Below are positions 36,001 through 43,177 of a stretch of DNA of 64,000 bases, in pieces. The notes under the pieces are model-generated. The model did not search any database, was not told where the DNA came from, and worked only from the letters and a program-made list of their open reading frames with translations. The DNA is taken from positions 654,664 to 718,663 of the forward strand of contig JADFDI010000001.1 in NCBI GenBank assembly GCA_018262985.1, given 5' to 3'. Each line of letters begins with the position of its first letter. Position 1 is the first letter of the stretch. Origin of the DNA: Spirochaetota bacterium. GTDB lineage: Bacteria > Spirochaetota > Spirochaetia > Treponematales > UBA12059. A program made the translations under genes and the position numbers.

Positions 36001-37537
36001 TGGCGGGAACGGTGATCGCGAGGAGGGCGTTCGGCCGGGCGCTCCAGTCGGGCTCGCCGGGCGCCCCGTCGGGGCCGTCGGGGCGCAAGCGGTCCGCGAG
36101 GCGCAGGGTGCCCGCCTCGCGCCTGATGAAGCGTTCGCGGAAGGACGCGCGGAGCGTGCCTGCGGCGTCGCGGTAGCGCGTCTCCCGCGCGGGGTCGCCG
36201 GCGAGGGCGGCGACGCGGGCGCCGACGAGGAGGGCGGTGTAGTGCAGGGCTTGCACCTCCACGGCGCGGTCGCCGCGCGGACTCCAAGGCGCGGCTCCTT
36301 GGAGCCGGGCATCCATCCAGGTGTCCGCGTCGCCATGGCGGAGAAAGCCCGAGGCGTCGCAGCGCGCGAGGTCCGCGTCCAGGGCGCGGTCCACGAAGGG
36401 CTTCATGCCGAGCAGGAAGCCGCGGTCGCCCGTGCGGCGGGCCAGGTCCCAGATCTCGCGGACCAGCCAGGGCGTGCCGTCGGCGGTGTTGTAGATGACG
36501 TCGTCGGGACCGCGCCAGCGGTTCGGCACGCGGCCGTGCTCCGGGCTCGCCCCGTCGAGGTTCTGCCGGGCGGCGAAGGTCTCGATCACCTCGCGCGCCT
36601 CCTCGAAGCGGCCGGTCGCGAGCAGGATGCCGGGCAGGGCTATGAAGGTGTCGCGACCCCAGTTGTCGCGGAACCAGGGCAGTCCGGCCCATACCCCGAG
36701 CCCGTGCGCGTCGCGCGTCACGAGGCTCCAGCCCGAAAACGCGGCCCAAGCCAGTGCTTTGTCGGCGCGCTCGCCGCCCGTCCGGATCCGGACGTCTTCC
36801 AGGAACGCGGCCACGGCCTCGTCGTGGGCCGCGAGGGCGTCCAGGCGGGCCAGGCCCGCGGCCCGCTCCGCGGCTTCGGCCGGAGTCGGGGCAGTGGCGA
36901 CGTAGAGCGCGTGGCCGCGGTTCGCGTCGCCGTCGTCCGCGTCGCCGTCGTCCTCCCGCGGAACCTGGGCGAAGCAGACGCCCGTGAGCTCGAAGCCGGC
37001 GGGAGTCTTGACGCCTCGGCCCGCGCGCGCGCGGATCCGCCTGAAAGGCGTCGCCGAGGCGAGGGCGATCGCCCCGACGGGGCCCGGGACGGCGCGCGCG
37101 CAGGTCGCGATTCCTTCCAGTTCGCGGTGGATCCATGTCGCGTCGGACCGAGGCAGCACCAGGGCGACTCCGTCGTCCTCGCGGGCGCCATGGGGCCTGC
37201 GCGTACCGGAACCCGCGGCCGCGCCGCGGCCCTCCAGGGCGAGCGCCAGGGCGTTCCGGCCCATAAGCAGCGCCATCCTGAGCCGGCTCCCGTCGCTCGC
37301 CGCCACGAAGCTTCCGGGAAGGATGCAGACCCTGGCGGAGTCGCGGCCCTGCGCGACTCCGGCGCGGAGTCCGAGCGCGTCGCGGACGGGCGCGGCCACT
37401 CCGAAAACCCAACCTTCCCCCCGGCAGCAGCGCGCCGAATCGAGGTCGAGGTAGCCGCCGGCGCGGTCGCCCCAGGCGACGCGGCGGGAGGTTCCGGGCT
37501 CGAGATCGATGGCGAGGGACTGGGGAAGCTCGCGCAT
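33044..37537 (-). CDS. Bifunctional debranching enzyme: GH133 amylo-1,6-glucosidase fused to GH13 pullulanase
   Basis: This 1497-residue protein joins two enzymes. The N-terminal part (to about 670) is a glycogen debranching glucosidase of GH133 type: LPWFRDNWGRDTFIALPGIL (about 282), NTADGTPWLVREIWDLA (about 350), YHNGTIWAWNAGF and SQAWSVSEFVRNA. After a beta-rich and helical linker and a CBM48-like domain (about 820-900) comes a pullulanase-type GH13 barrel: FNWGYDPGNWNAPEG (about 1045), nucleophile GFRFDLMGL (about 1152), acid LLWGEGWDLY (about 1187) and VEVHDNLT (about 1282). No signal peptide, so cytoplasmic. The ATG at 37537 has GGAG upstream; a TTG at 37549 is unlikely since it lies in the operator. 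Both halves keep their key residues. Confidence 0.88.
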   Translation of the reverse strand: MRELPQSLAIDLEPGTSRRVAWGDRAGGYLDLDSARCCRGEGWVFGVAAPVRDALGLRAGVAQGRDSARVCILPGSFVAASDGSRLRMALLMGRNALALALEGRGAAAGSGTRRPHGAREDDGVALVLPRSDATWIHRELEGIATCARAVPGPVGAIALASATPFRRIRARAGRGVKTPAGFELTGVCFAQVPREDDGDADDGDANRGHALYVATAPTPAEAAERAAGLARLDALAAHDEAVAAFLEDVRIRTGGERADKALAWAAFSGWSLVTRDAHGLGVWAGLPWFRDNWGRDTFIALPGILLATGRFEEAREVIETFAARQNLDGASPEHGRVPNRWRGPDDVIYNTADGTPWLVREIWDLARRTGDRGFLLGMKPFVDRALDADLARCDASGFLRHGDADTWMDARLQGAAPWSPRGDRAVEVQALHYTALLVGARVAALAGDPARETRYRDAAGTLRASFRERFIRREAGTLRLADRLRPDGPDGAPGEPDWSARPNALLAITVPAIFEDEEALLEPGEEAALLADLVPELVYPHGVASLSQEDPRFHARHSGSALWHKDAAYHNGTIWAWNAGFAVTALLRHGQVEPARALRDELARQILDDGAVGALSENLDALPGPDGRPAHSGTFSQAWSVSEFVRNAAEDWLGLRPDLLRARVALAPRLPENARSGGIVARLASTGSLTFTWERSDAGPLELELAWSAGNDGATPRELGLALELACPEGDRSWNFTLVSGAPISLRFDAAGGSLARLDGDAAEADPPGPGSPVRPRFAALEGLAFAEPRLPPWNGPSREKDWLERLVRSGAADSGEVATLKSWFDAPGFRAAFDADAALGALWSPGSTTFRVWAPTAAAAALALYRSGDLGEEPELHPMSAGRKGVWETRVSGDLHGRYYAWRLRVHGLSRETIDPYARSAGLNGLRGMVLDPERAAPEGWSGFRSPECASPCDAVAYEVHVDDLTSRASWGGDPKLRDTYSGAALPGTRYRNPDGAEIPTGFDHLRSLGVTHLQLLPVFDFVSVDEARAADPEYAARREGGAFNWGYDPGNWNAPEGSYSSYPRDGATRVRELRSLVKAAGEAGMGVVMDVVYNHVPERRRSPLEACVPGYYFRGRRDSGAGDDTASERSMFGRFMADSLAWWLEAYKLSGFRFDLMGLHDVETMRRIGRRLRMLRRDVLLWGEGWDLYRGGSLVPASQANIRELPGYGMFNDAFRDGVKGSVFDAPGKGWVHDGSKAESVKFGLVGAVRHAGVRTRKVEGTANPKPWGRSAAANLAYVEVHDNLTLHDKLLLVEPGMDESRYARLQRLALSLVLGAQGTVVLHAGSEFLRSKEVPAEWLAAGGIDKCVATPDGRRSFCHDSYKAGRLLNGLDWTRAAANRDTVEYVRRLVELRKARPCFRLDSGARIRAALRFTADSGGILAWRVDGGKARDREGSIFVAANSNEAPCRIRLPRGRWAPIADSGSARASLRPLEAPREGAFDLPGKSLFMFTEA

Positions 37538-37548
37538 GGGGGACTCCA

Positions 37549-37579
37549 AAAACCGGTTTACTTCATGCTAGACTATACT
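37549..37579. promoter_or_regulatory. Divergent promoter with LacI-type operator (debranching fusion / amylase)
   Basis: The segment GACTATACTG (37571-37580) offers a -10 box on both strands: TATACT (37574-37579) for the plus-strand amylase and TATAGT for the minus-strand fusion. The operator AAAACCGGTTTA (37549-37560) lies at about +5 to +16 of the minus transcript and in the -35 region of the plus one. One repressor could thus shut off both. Confidence 0.65.
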
Positions 37580-37656
37580 GGAGTCCTCGCGCCGGCAAGG
37601 CCGGAAAAGCCCGGCGCCCCCGCCCGTCGCGCCCACCATGATGACCGGAGGTTCCG

Positions 37657-39378
37657 ATGCCCGTCCAGACCGATCGCCGCCGCGCCTTCCCGCGCGGCGC
37701 CACCCTCGTCCTCATCCTGCTCGCCGCCTTCCTGGCGACGCCGCTCTCGGCGCAGACCGGGCAGTGGTGGCGCGAGGCATCCGGTCCCGCCTACCAGGTG
37801 CTGGTCTACTCGTTCGCCGATTCCGACGGCGACGGCTGGGGCGACCTCCGGGGCCTGACGGATCGGCTCGACTACCTGAATGACGGCGAGGCGGGCGGAG
37901 AGGACCTAGGCGTGTCGGCGATCTGGCTCTCGCCCATCCACCCCGCCTCGAGCTACCACGGCTACGACGTCCTCGACTACAAGGCCGTCTCGCCGCGCCT
38001 CGGCACCATGGCCGACTTCGAGCGGCTCGTCGCCGAAGCCCACGCGCGCGGAATCCGGATCATCCTGGACATGGTCTTCAACCACACCGGCTCCGAGCAT
38101 CCCTGGTTCCTCGACGCGCGCCGCTCCGCCGCGAGCCCCTACGCCTCGTGGTACCGCGCTGAAACGGAAGGCATGCGCTACGGCGGCGGCGGCATGGGGC
38201 GCTTCTACTCGGCCTCGCGCCCCGACGGCACGACGTACCGCTACTTCTCCGCCTTCTGGCAGGGCATGCCCGACCTCAACCTCGACAACACCGACGTGGT
38301 CAACGAGCTCAAGAGCATCCTCGCGTTCTGGATGGGAAAGGGCGTCGACGGCTTCCGCTTCGACGCGGCCAAGCACGCCTTCGACCCGAACGAAATCGAA
38401 TTCGGTATGCCGAGCCTCGCCCTCAACAAGGCCTTCTGGACCGACCTCCGCCGCGCCGCGCGCCGCGTGAATCCGGACGTCTATTTCATCGGCGAGGTCC
38501 TCACGGGCAGCGTGCCCGAGGTGGCCGCCTACGCGACGGTCTTCGACGGACTGTTCGACTTCCCCGCGGCCAGCCTGGCCCTCGAGGCCGCCGGACGCGG
38601 CACCGCGGGCGTCTTCGGTTCCGCCTACGAGTCGATCGCGGCCGCCTACGCGCGCGCCCCCGGATTCAGCCCCGCGCCCCTCCTCACCAACCACGACCAG
38701 GACCGCTCGGGCTCGGTCATCCTCCAACGCCTCGGCGCCGACCCGGTCAAGGGCTTCCTGGCCGCGGCCACGGACTCGGAGCGCGAAGCCCAGGCCAAGC
38801 GTCTGGCCGCCTCGCGGCTCAAGCTCGCCGCCTCCCTGGCCCAGACCCTGCCCGGCATGCCCTTCGTCTATTACGGCGAGGAACTCGGCATGACCGGCCG
38901 CCGCTACCGCGACGACGACGTGGCCCGCCGCGACGCCTTCCCCTGGTCGGCGGCGCGGAACCCGCCCACCGTCTCGTGGATGCCGTCCGCCAAGCTCGAG
39001 GCCGGCCAGAACAGCCAGACCGCCCCCGTCGAAGTCCAGTCGCAGGATCCCGATTCCATCCTTTCGCACTACCGCCGCCTCTCAGCCCTCCGCGCCGCGA
39101 GCCCCGCCGTCCGCTCCGGCAAATTCGCGCGCGCGCCCTGGCCCGGCTTCGAGACCGCCACCGCGGTGTCGTGGATCATGTCCTCCAGCGCGCAGAAGGT
39201 GCTCGTGGTGCACAACCTCGACCTCGCCGCCTTCGAGATCGCGGTGCCCGAGGGCGTCGCCCTCGCGCCGCTCTGGACCTCGGAAGCCGGCGTCCTTTCC
39301 GGCGCCGCGAAGCTCCCTTCCGGGGCCGGGCTCTCCGTGGCGCCTTCGTCCTCGGCGGTTTTCGCGATAACGGACTGA
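37657..39378 (+). CDS. Secreted alpha-amylase family protein (GH13)
   Basis: The 573-residue enzyme has a signal peptide (hydrophobic LVLILLAAFLATPLSA, cleavage before Gln about residue 33) without a lipobox, so it is periplasmic or secreted. The GH13 motifs are complete: LDMVFNHTGSEHPW, nucleophile GFRFDAAKHA (about 231-239), acid FIGEVLTG (about 277) and LLTNHDQDRSGS (about 345). It probably cuts alpha-1,4 links of starch or maltodextrin before uptake. GGAGG 7-8 bp before the ATG supports the start. It diverges from the debranching fusion and shares its operator. Confidence 0.93.
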   Translation: MPVQTDRRRAFPRGATLVLILLAAFLATPLSAQTGQWWREASGPAYQVLVYSFADSDGDGWGDLRGLTDRLDYLNDGEAGGEDLGVSAIWLSPIHPASSYHGYDVLDYKAVSPRLGTMADFERLVAEAHARGIRIILDMVFNHTGSEHPWFLDARRSAASPYASWYRAETEGMRYGGGGMGRFYSASRPDGTTYRYFSAFWQGMPDLNLDNTDVVNELKSILAFWMGKGVDGFRFDAAKHAFDPNEIEFGMPSLALNKAFWTDLRRAARRVNPDVYFIGEVLTGSVPEVAAYATVFDGLFDFPAASLALEAAGRGTAGVFGSAYESIAAAYARAPGFSPAPLLTNHDQDRSGSVILQRLGADPVKGFLAAATDSEREAQAKRLAASRLKLAASLAQTLPGMPFVYYGEELGMTGRRYRDDDVARRDAFPWSAARNPPTVSWMPSAKLEAGQNSQTAPVEVQSQDPDSILSHYRRLSALRAASPAVRSGKFARAPWPGFETATAVSWIMSSSAQKVLVVHNLDLAAFEIAVPEGVALAPLWTSEAGVLSGAAKLPSGAGLSVAPSSSAVFAITD

Positions 39379-39412
39379 TATCCGACCTGCCCGAACGCGA
39401 GCTTCCGATGAT

Positions 39413-39470
39413 CGACGAACGGCCTTGAGCCGTTCGTCGCCGCGATGGCGCCTCGCGCCATCGCGGTCTT
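39413..39470 (+). terminator. Two strong hairpins after the amylase gene
   Basis: CGACGAACGGC/GCCGTTCGTCG (39413-39439) and CCGCGATGGCG/CGCCATCGCGG (39440-39466) are each perfect 11-bp stems; the second is followed by TCTT. They separate the amylase from the next gene. Confidence 0.65.
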
Positions 39471-39599
39471 CCCTCTCGGGCTCTTCCATCCCCCTGAGCC
39501 CCGCCATTCACCGAGCCGGCTCCGCGGGAGGGCTTGCCCGGAAGCTTCGTGACACCGATCACGCTTGACGCCCCTTCCTGACGATCCTACCATCGCGCC

Positions 39600-41222
39600 A
39601 TGGCACATCCCTTCGGCGACGAGAACCGCTACCGTTTCCCTTCGAGGCGCGCCGTGGTCCACGGCGCGCGCGGCATGGCCTGCGCGTCGCAGCCCCTCGC
39701 GGCCCAGGCCGGTCTCGACGTCCTACGGCGCGGCGGAAACGCCGTCGACGCGGCGGTCGCCATGGCCGCGACCCTCACCGTGGTCGAGCCTACCTCGAAC
39801 GGCATCGGGGGCGACGCCTTCGCGCTCGTCTGGACCGGCGGCAAGCTGTACGCCTTGAACGGCTCCGGCCCGGCGCCGGCGGCGCTTTCGCTCGGGTCGC
39901 TGAAGCGGGAGACGGGCGGTAAGCCGACCATCGATCCGCACGGCTGGGAGGCCGTCACGGTCCCGGGCATTCCCGCCTCGTGGGCGGCGCTCTCGAAGCG
40001 CTTCGGCCGCCTGCCCTTCGCGGAGCTTTTCCGGGACGCCGTCGCGTACGCCCGGGAGGGATACCCCGTATCGCCGGTGGTCGCCCGCTACTGGGATCGC
40101 GCGGTCCGGGCCTGGACCCCCAAGCTTCGTGACACTCGTTACGCGGCGTGGTTCGAAACCTTCGCGCCGGGCGGCGCGGCTCCCGGTCCAGGAGAGCTCT
40201 GGAACTCGGAAGCCCACGCGCGCACCCTGGAGGAGCTGGCCGCCACGGAGAGCGAGTCTTTCTACCGCGGCGCGCTCGCGAAGCGCCTCGTGGAGTTTTC
40301 CCGCTCGTCTGGCGGCTATCTGGCGGAGCGGGACCTCGCGGAGTTCGCGCCGGAATGGACGGAGCCGGTCTCGGTCGACTACAGGGGAGTCCGCGTGCAC
40401 GAATGCCCGCCGAACGGCCACGGCCTCGTCGCGCTCATGGCGCTCGGCATGCTCGCTTCCGACGATTTCTCCGCGCTCGATCCGGCGGAGGCGACCCAGC
40501 TCCGCGTCGAAGCCTTGAAGCTCGCCTTCGCCGACGCGCGCGCCGCCCTCGCCGACCCGCGCTCCATGGGCGCGCCGGCGGCGGCCTTCCTCGACCCCGC
40601 CTACCTCGCCTCGCGGCGCGCCCTCATCGGCGAGCGCGCCGCGCTGCCCGGGCCCGGGACTCCGCCGCGCGGCGGCACCGTCTACCTCGCCACCGCGGAC
40701 GGCGAGGGGAACATGGTCTCGTACATCCAGAGCAACTACATGGGCTTCGGCTCCGGGCTCGTCGTGCCGGGCACCGGCATCGCGCTCCACAACCGCGGCT
40801 GCAACTTCTCGACCGAGGCGGGGCATCCGAACGCGCTCGGCCCCGGGAAGCGCCCCTATCACACCATCATGCCGGGCTTCCTGACGCGGGACGGCGAAGC
40901 GCTCGGTCCCTTCGGGGTCATGGGCGGCTTCATGCAGCCGCAGGGCCACCTGCAGGTGGTCGCGAACCTCTTCGACGGAGGGCTCAACGTCCAGGAAGCC
41001 CTCGACGCGCCTCGCTTCCAGTGGATCGAGGGGAAGAAGGTGCAGTTCGAGGAAGCCTTCGATCCGGCCGTCGTCGAGGCCCTGGCGGCCCGCGGCCACG
41101 AGGTCGAGCGCATGGCCGATTCCGGCGGCTTCGGACGGGGACAGCTCATCCTGCGCGGCTCGGGCGGCGTGCTCCACGGCGCCACCGAGCCGCGGGCCGA
41201 CGGCTGCGTCGCGGCGTTCTGA
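39600..41222 (+). CDS. Gamma-glutamyltransferase family hydrolase
   Basis: The 540-residue protein belongs to the self-processing GGT family, which hydrolyses or transfers the gamma-glutamyl group. The N-terminal pattern VLRRGGNAVDAAVAMAATL and VVEPTSNGIGGDAFALVW are diagnostic. The processing Thr lies in RGGTVYLATADGEGNMVSYI (about 359), and GFGSGLVVPGTGIALHNRG and MGGFMQPQGHLQV follow as in the YwrD-like branch. No signal peptide is seen, unlike the periplasmic E. coli enzyme, so a cytoplasmic or unusual role is likely. It has no evident link to the sugar genes around it. Confidence 0.9.
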   Translation: MAHPFGDENRYRFPSRRAVVHGARGMACASQPLAAQAGLDVLRRGGNAVDAAVAMAATLTVVEPTSNGIGGDAFALVWTGGKLYALNGSGPAPAALSLGSLKRETGGKPTIDPHGWEAVTVPGIPASWAALSKRFGRLPFAELFRDAVAYAREGYPVSPVVARYWDRAVRAWTPKLRDTRYAAWFETFAPGGAAPGPGELWNSEAHARTLEELAATESESFYRGALAKRLVEFSRSSGGYLAERDLAEFAPEWTEPVSVDYRGVRVHECPPNGHGLVALMALGMLASDDFSALDPAEATQLRVEALKLAFADARAALADPRSMGAPAAAFLDPAYLASRRALIGERAALPGPGTPPRGGTVYLATADGEGNMVSYIQSNYMGFGSGLVVPGTGIALHNRGCNFSTEAGHPNALGPGKRPYHTIMPGFLTRDGEALGPFGVMGGFMQPQGHLQVVANLFDGGLNVQEALDAPRFQWIEGKKVQFEEAFDPAVVEALAARGHEVERMADSGGFGRGQLILRGSGGVLHGATEPRADGCVAAF

Positions 41223-41274
41223 TTTCCGGGCGCGGGAGGGACGAGCGCCGACGCGGAGAGGAGCGGAGCGAGCG

Positions 41275-42126
41275 TTACGAAGCGGCGGCCGCGGTCCGGT
41301 AGCGGACCGCGTAGACCATGACGACGCGCGCTCCCGCGAGGAGCGAAAAAGCGAGCCAGAGCAGGGCCGCGCTCGCGGACGGGAAAAGCAGACCGGCGAG
41401 TCCGACCAGGAAGGCCGGACCCGACACGACGGCGGCCACGACCTTGAAGGCCTTGAGCGGCGCCGGCTTCGCGCGCGGAGCGTCCGCGGCGGGCTTAACC
41501 CGGAGCGCCGCCAGCGAGAGGAAGAGGGCGAGCACGCCGGTGAAGAAGAGGTACTGGACGGCCAGCAGCAGGACCATGACCGAGAGGTCGGACGGAAGGC
41601 GGGCGGCGGCCGCGGTCCAGAGCAGGCCCTCGATCAGGGCCGCCAGCCTGAGCCGGTCCGACGCGGCGTCGCGCAGGGCGCCCGAATCGAAGCCCTCGAA
41701 CGGGGTCCACGCAGAGCGGAGCAGCCAGTCGTTCCGCGGATGGTAGATCGAGAGGGAATCGGGCGCGATGGCCAGGGTCGCCGTGCTCGGTGCGCCTTCG
41801 ATCGATCCGCCCGCGAGCACGGTCCAGCCGGACGCCTCGAGGAGCGCCGGGGCGACGCCTCCGCGCTCGAGGGCGCCGTTCTCGATCTTCCAGTCGCCCC
41901 CCTCGCGCGCCAATGCCACGAAAGCGGAGCCGAGGCCCGGGTAGCGGCCAGGGTCCGCGAACTCGCGCGCCTCGCGCCAGCGCCCGGCGCCGAAGGGCAG
42001 GGCGATGGCCAAGGTCGAGGCGAGCGCGAGAACGGCGACCACGAGCCACGGCAGGCTCGCGCACTCCTCCGCCGCCCTGTTGGATAACCACGACTTTCCG
42101 ATCGCCGAAAGACCCGCGCGCTTCAT
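41275..42126 (-). CDS. DUF1189-like membrane protein of the maltodextrin cluster
   Basis: The ATG at 42126 has AAGGTGGG 4-5 bp upstream and gives 283 residues. One membrane segment near 25-45 (LPWLVVAVLALASTLAIALP) is followed by an outside domain of about 125 residues. Three to four further segments complete the C-terminal half (LSVMVLLLAVQYLFFTGVLA; PAFLVGLAGLLFPSASAALL). Shape and position after malG fit DUF1189 (YvdJ in Bacillus), a protein of unknown function found in maltodextrin operons. A classic terminator ends 17 bp before its start, so it is probably made only by readthrough from malG or from a hidden promoter. Confidence 0.6.
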   Translation of the reverse strand: MKRAGLSAIGKSWLSNRAAEECASLPWLVVAVLALASTLAIALPFGAGRWREAREFADPGRYPGLGSAFVALAREGGDWKIENGALERGGVAPALLEASGWTVLAGGSIEGAPSTATLAIAPDSLSIYHPRNDWLLRSAWTPFEGFDSGALRDAASDRLRLAALIEGLLWTAAAARLPSDLSVMVLLLAVQYLFFTGVLALFLSLAALRVKPAADAPRAKPAPLKAFKVVAAVVSGPAFLVGLAGLLFPSASAALLWLAFSLLAGARVVMVYAVRYRTAAAAS

Positions 42127-42143
42127 GTTCCCACCTTGCCATG

Positions 42144-42171
42144 AAAAAGCGGCGGCCGTCGAGGCCGCCGC
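42144..42171 (-). terminator. Intrinsic terminator between malG and the DUF1189 gene
   Basis: Read on the minus strand, GCGGCGGCC and GGCCGCCGC (42171-42149) form a perfect 9-bp stem with a 5-nt loop, followed directly by TTTTT (42148-42144). It lies between the malG stop and the DUF1189 ribosome binding site. Confidence 0.8.
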
Positions 42172-42178
42172 CGAATGT

Positions 42179-42255
42179 CCGTGAACGGGCGCTACCGCGT
42201 CCTCGCCAAGTAGTCGACGAGCGCCAGCTCGTCGCCGTGAACGGGCGCTACCGCG
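42179..42255. repeat. 21-bp direct repeat after malG
   Basis: CGTGAACGGGCGCTACCGCG (with one more C before it) occurs at 42179-42199 and again, unchanged, at 42235-42255. A small hairpin GACGAGC/GCTCGTC lies between the copies. Confidence 0.8.
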
Positions 42256-42265
42256 CCCGTTCACG
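42236..42265 (-). other. 12-bp hairpin directly at the malG stop codon
   Basis: CGTGAACGGGCG (42236-42247) pairs with 42254-42265, next to the malG stop (42266-42268). It uses the second copy of the direct repeat. It may protect the malEFG message from decay. Confidence 0.55.
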
Positions 42266-43177
42266 CTAGCCCTTCGCCGCGCCGGCGGCCATGCCGTAGA
42301 CGATGAAGCGCTGCATCCAGATCTGCACCAGGGTGATCGGCACCGCCAGCACGATCGCTCCCGCCATGAAGTTGAGCGGGTTGTAGTAGAGCGTGATCAG
42401 CGGGTCGGTCAGTCGGTAGAGGAAGATGGCCACCGTCTGGTTCTGCATGTTGAGGAGCTGGAAGGGCAGCATGTAGTCCATCCACGGGGCCATGAAGGCG
42501 TTGACCGCGATGAAGCCGATGATCGGCGTGGCGAGCGGCAGCATGATCCGGAAGAACACCTTCGAGCGCGACGCGCCGTCGATGGTGGCGGCCTCGTCGA
42601 TCGAGATCGGGATCGAGCGCATGTAGCCGCGCACCAGGTAGGTATTGTAGGGAACCGCGCCGGCGGCGTAGATGAACACGAGGTAGATCGGCTGGTTGAG
42701 CCAGCCGAAGGTGCGGAAAATCATGAAGATGGCGATCATGCCCATGAACGAGGGGAACATCTGGAGAAGCAGGAACGAGATGAGGAGCGGCTTCCTGCCC
42801 GCGAAGCGGAAGCGGCTGAACACGTAGCCCGTGAGCGTCGTCAGCAGCACCACCGCGCCCGTGTTCACCACCGCCACGGTGAGCGAGCGCAGGAAGGCCG
42901 CGACGAAGTCCGGGAAGGCCGCGTTCGAGGTGCTCTTGTACGTGAACAGGTACGTGTAGTGCTCGAGCGAGAACTTCGAGAAGTCCGGCCACAGCGGCAC
43001 GCCCGAGAGGAGCTTCCCCTTGGTCAGCGAGGCTACCACCATCCAGACGAGGGGCACCAGGACTACCGTGCAGACTATGGTCAGATAGGCGTACTGGAGG
43101 CCCGCCGCGAGGGCGCGGCGGGTGCGGGCGGCGCCGGACGCCTTGCCGGCCACCGCGTTCGTCAGGCTCGCGCTCAT
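42266..43177 (-). CDS. malG: Maltodextrin ABC transporter permease MalG
   Basis: The 303-residue inner-membrane permease has about six membrane segments, an EAA loop EAATIDGASRSKVFFRIMLP (about 205-224) and the usual MalG ending VYGMAAGAAKG. The ATG at 43177 overlaps the malF stop (ATGA), so the two permeases are made in equal amounts. It should pair with MalF and an ATPase of the MsmX/MalK type, which is not in the window. The terminator and hairpins after it set off the DUF1189 gene. Confidence 0.94.
   Translation of the reverse strand: MSASLTNAVAGKASGAARTRRALAAGLQYAYLTIVCTVVLVPLVWMVVASLTKGKLLSGVPLWPDFSKFSLEHYTYLFTYKSTSNAAFPDFVAAFLRSLTVAVVNTGAVVLLTTLTGYVFSRFRFAGRKPLLISFLLLQMFPSFMGMIAIFMIFRTFGWLNQPIYLVFIYAAGAVPYNTYLVRGYMRSIPISIDEAATIDGASRSKVFFRIMLPLATPIIGFIAVNAFMAPWMDYMLPFQLLNMQNQTVAIFLYRLTDPLITLYYNPLNFMAGAIVLAVPITLVQIWMQRFIVYGMAAGAAKG

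Noticed and set aside
35627-37858. Long open frames on the strand opposite the debranching fusion, and similar long antisense frames over ftsH, barrel A and malE
   Set aside because: They mirror the codon bias of strong GC-rich genes, lack recognisable domains and are rich in Arg, Gly and His in the way antisense frames of GC-rich genes are.
41223-41274. Terminator between the gamma-glutamyltransferase and DUF1189 genes
   Set aside because: No convincing stem in the 52-bp gap.
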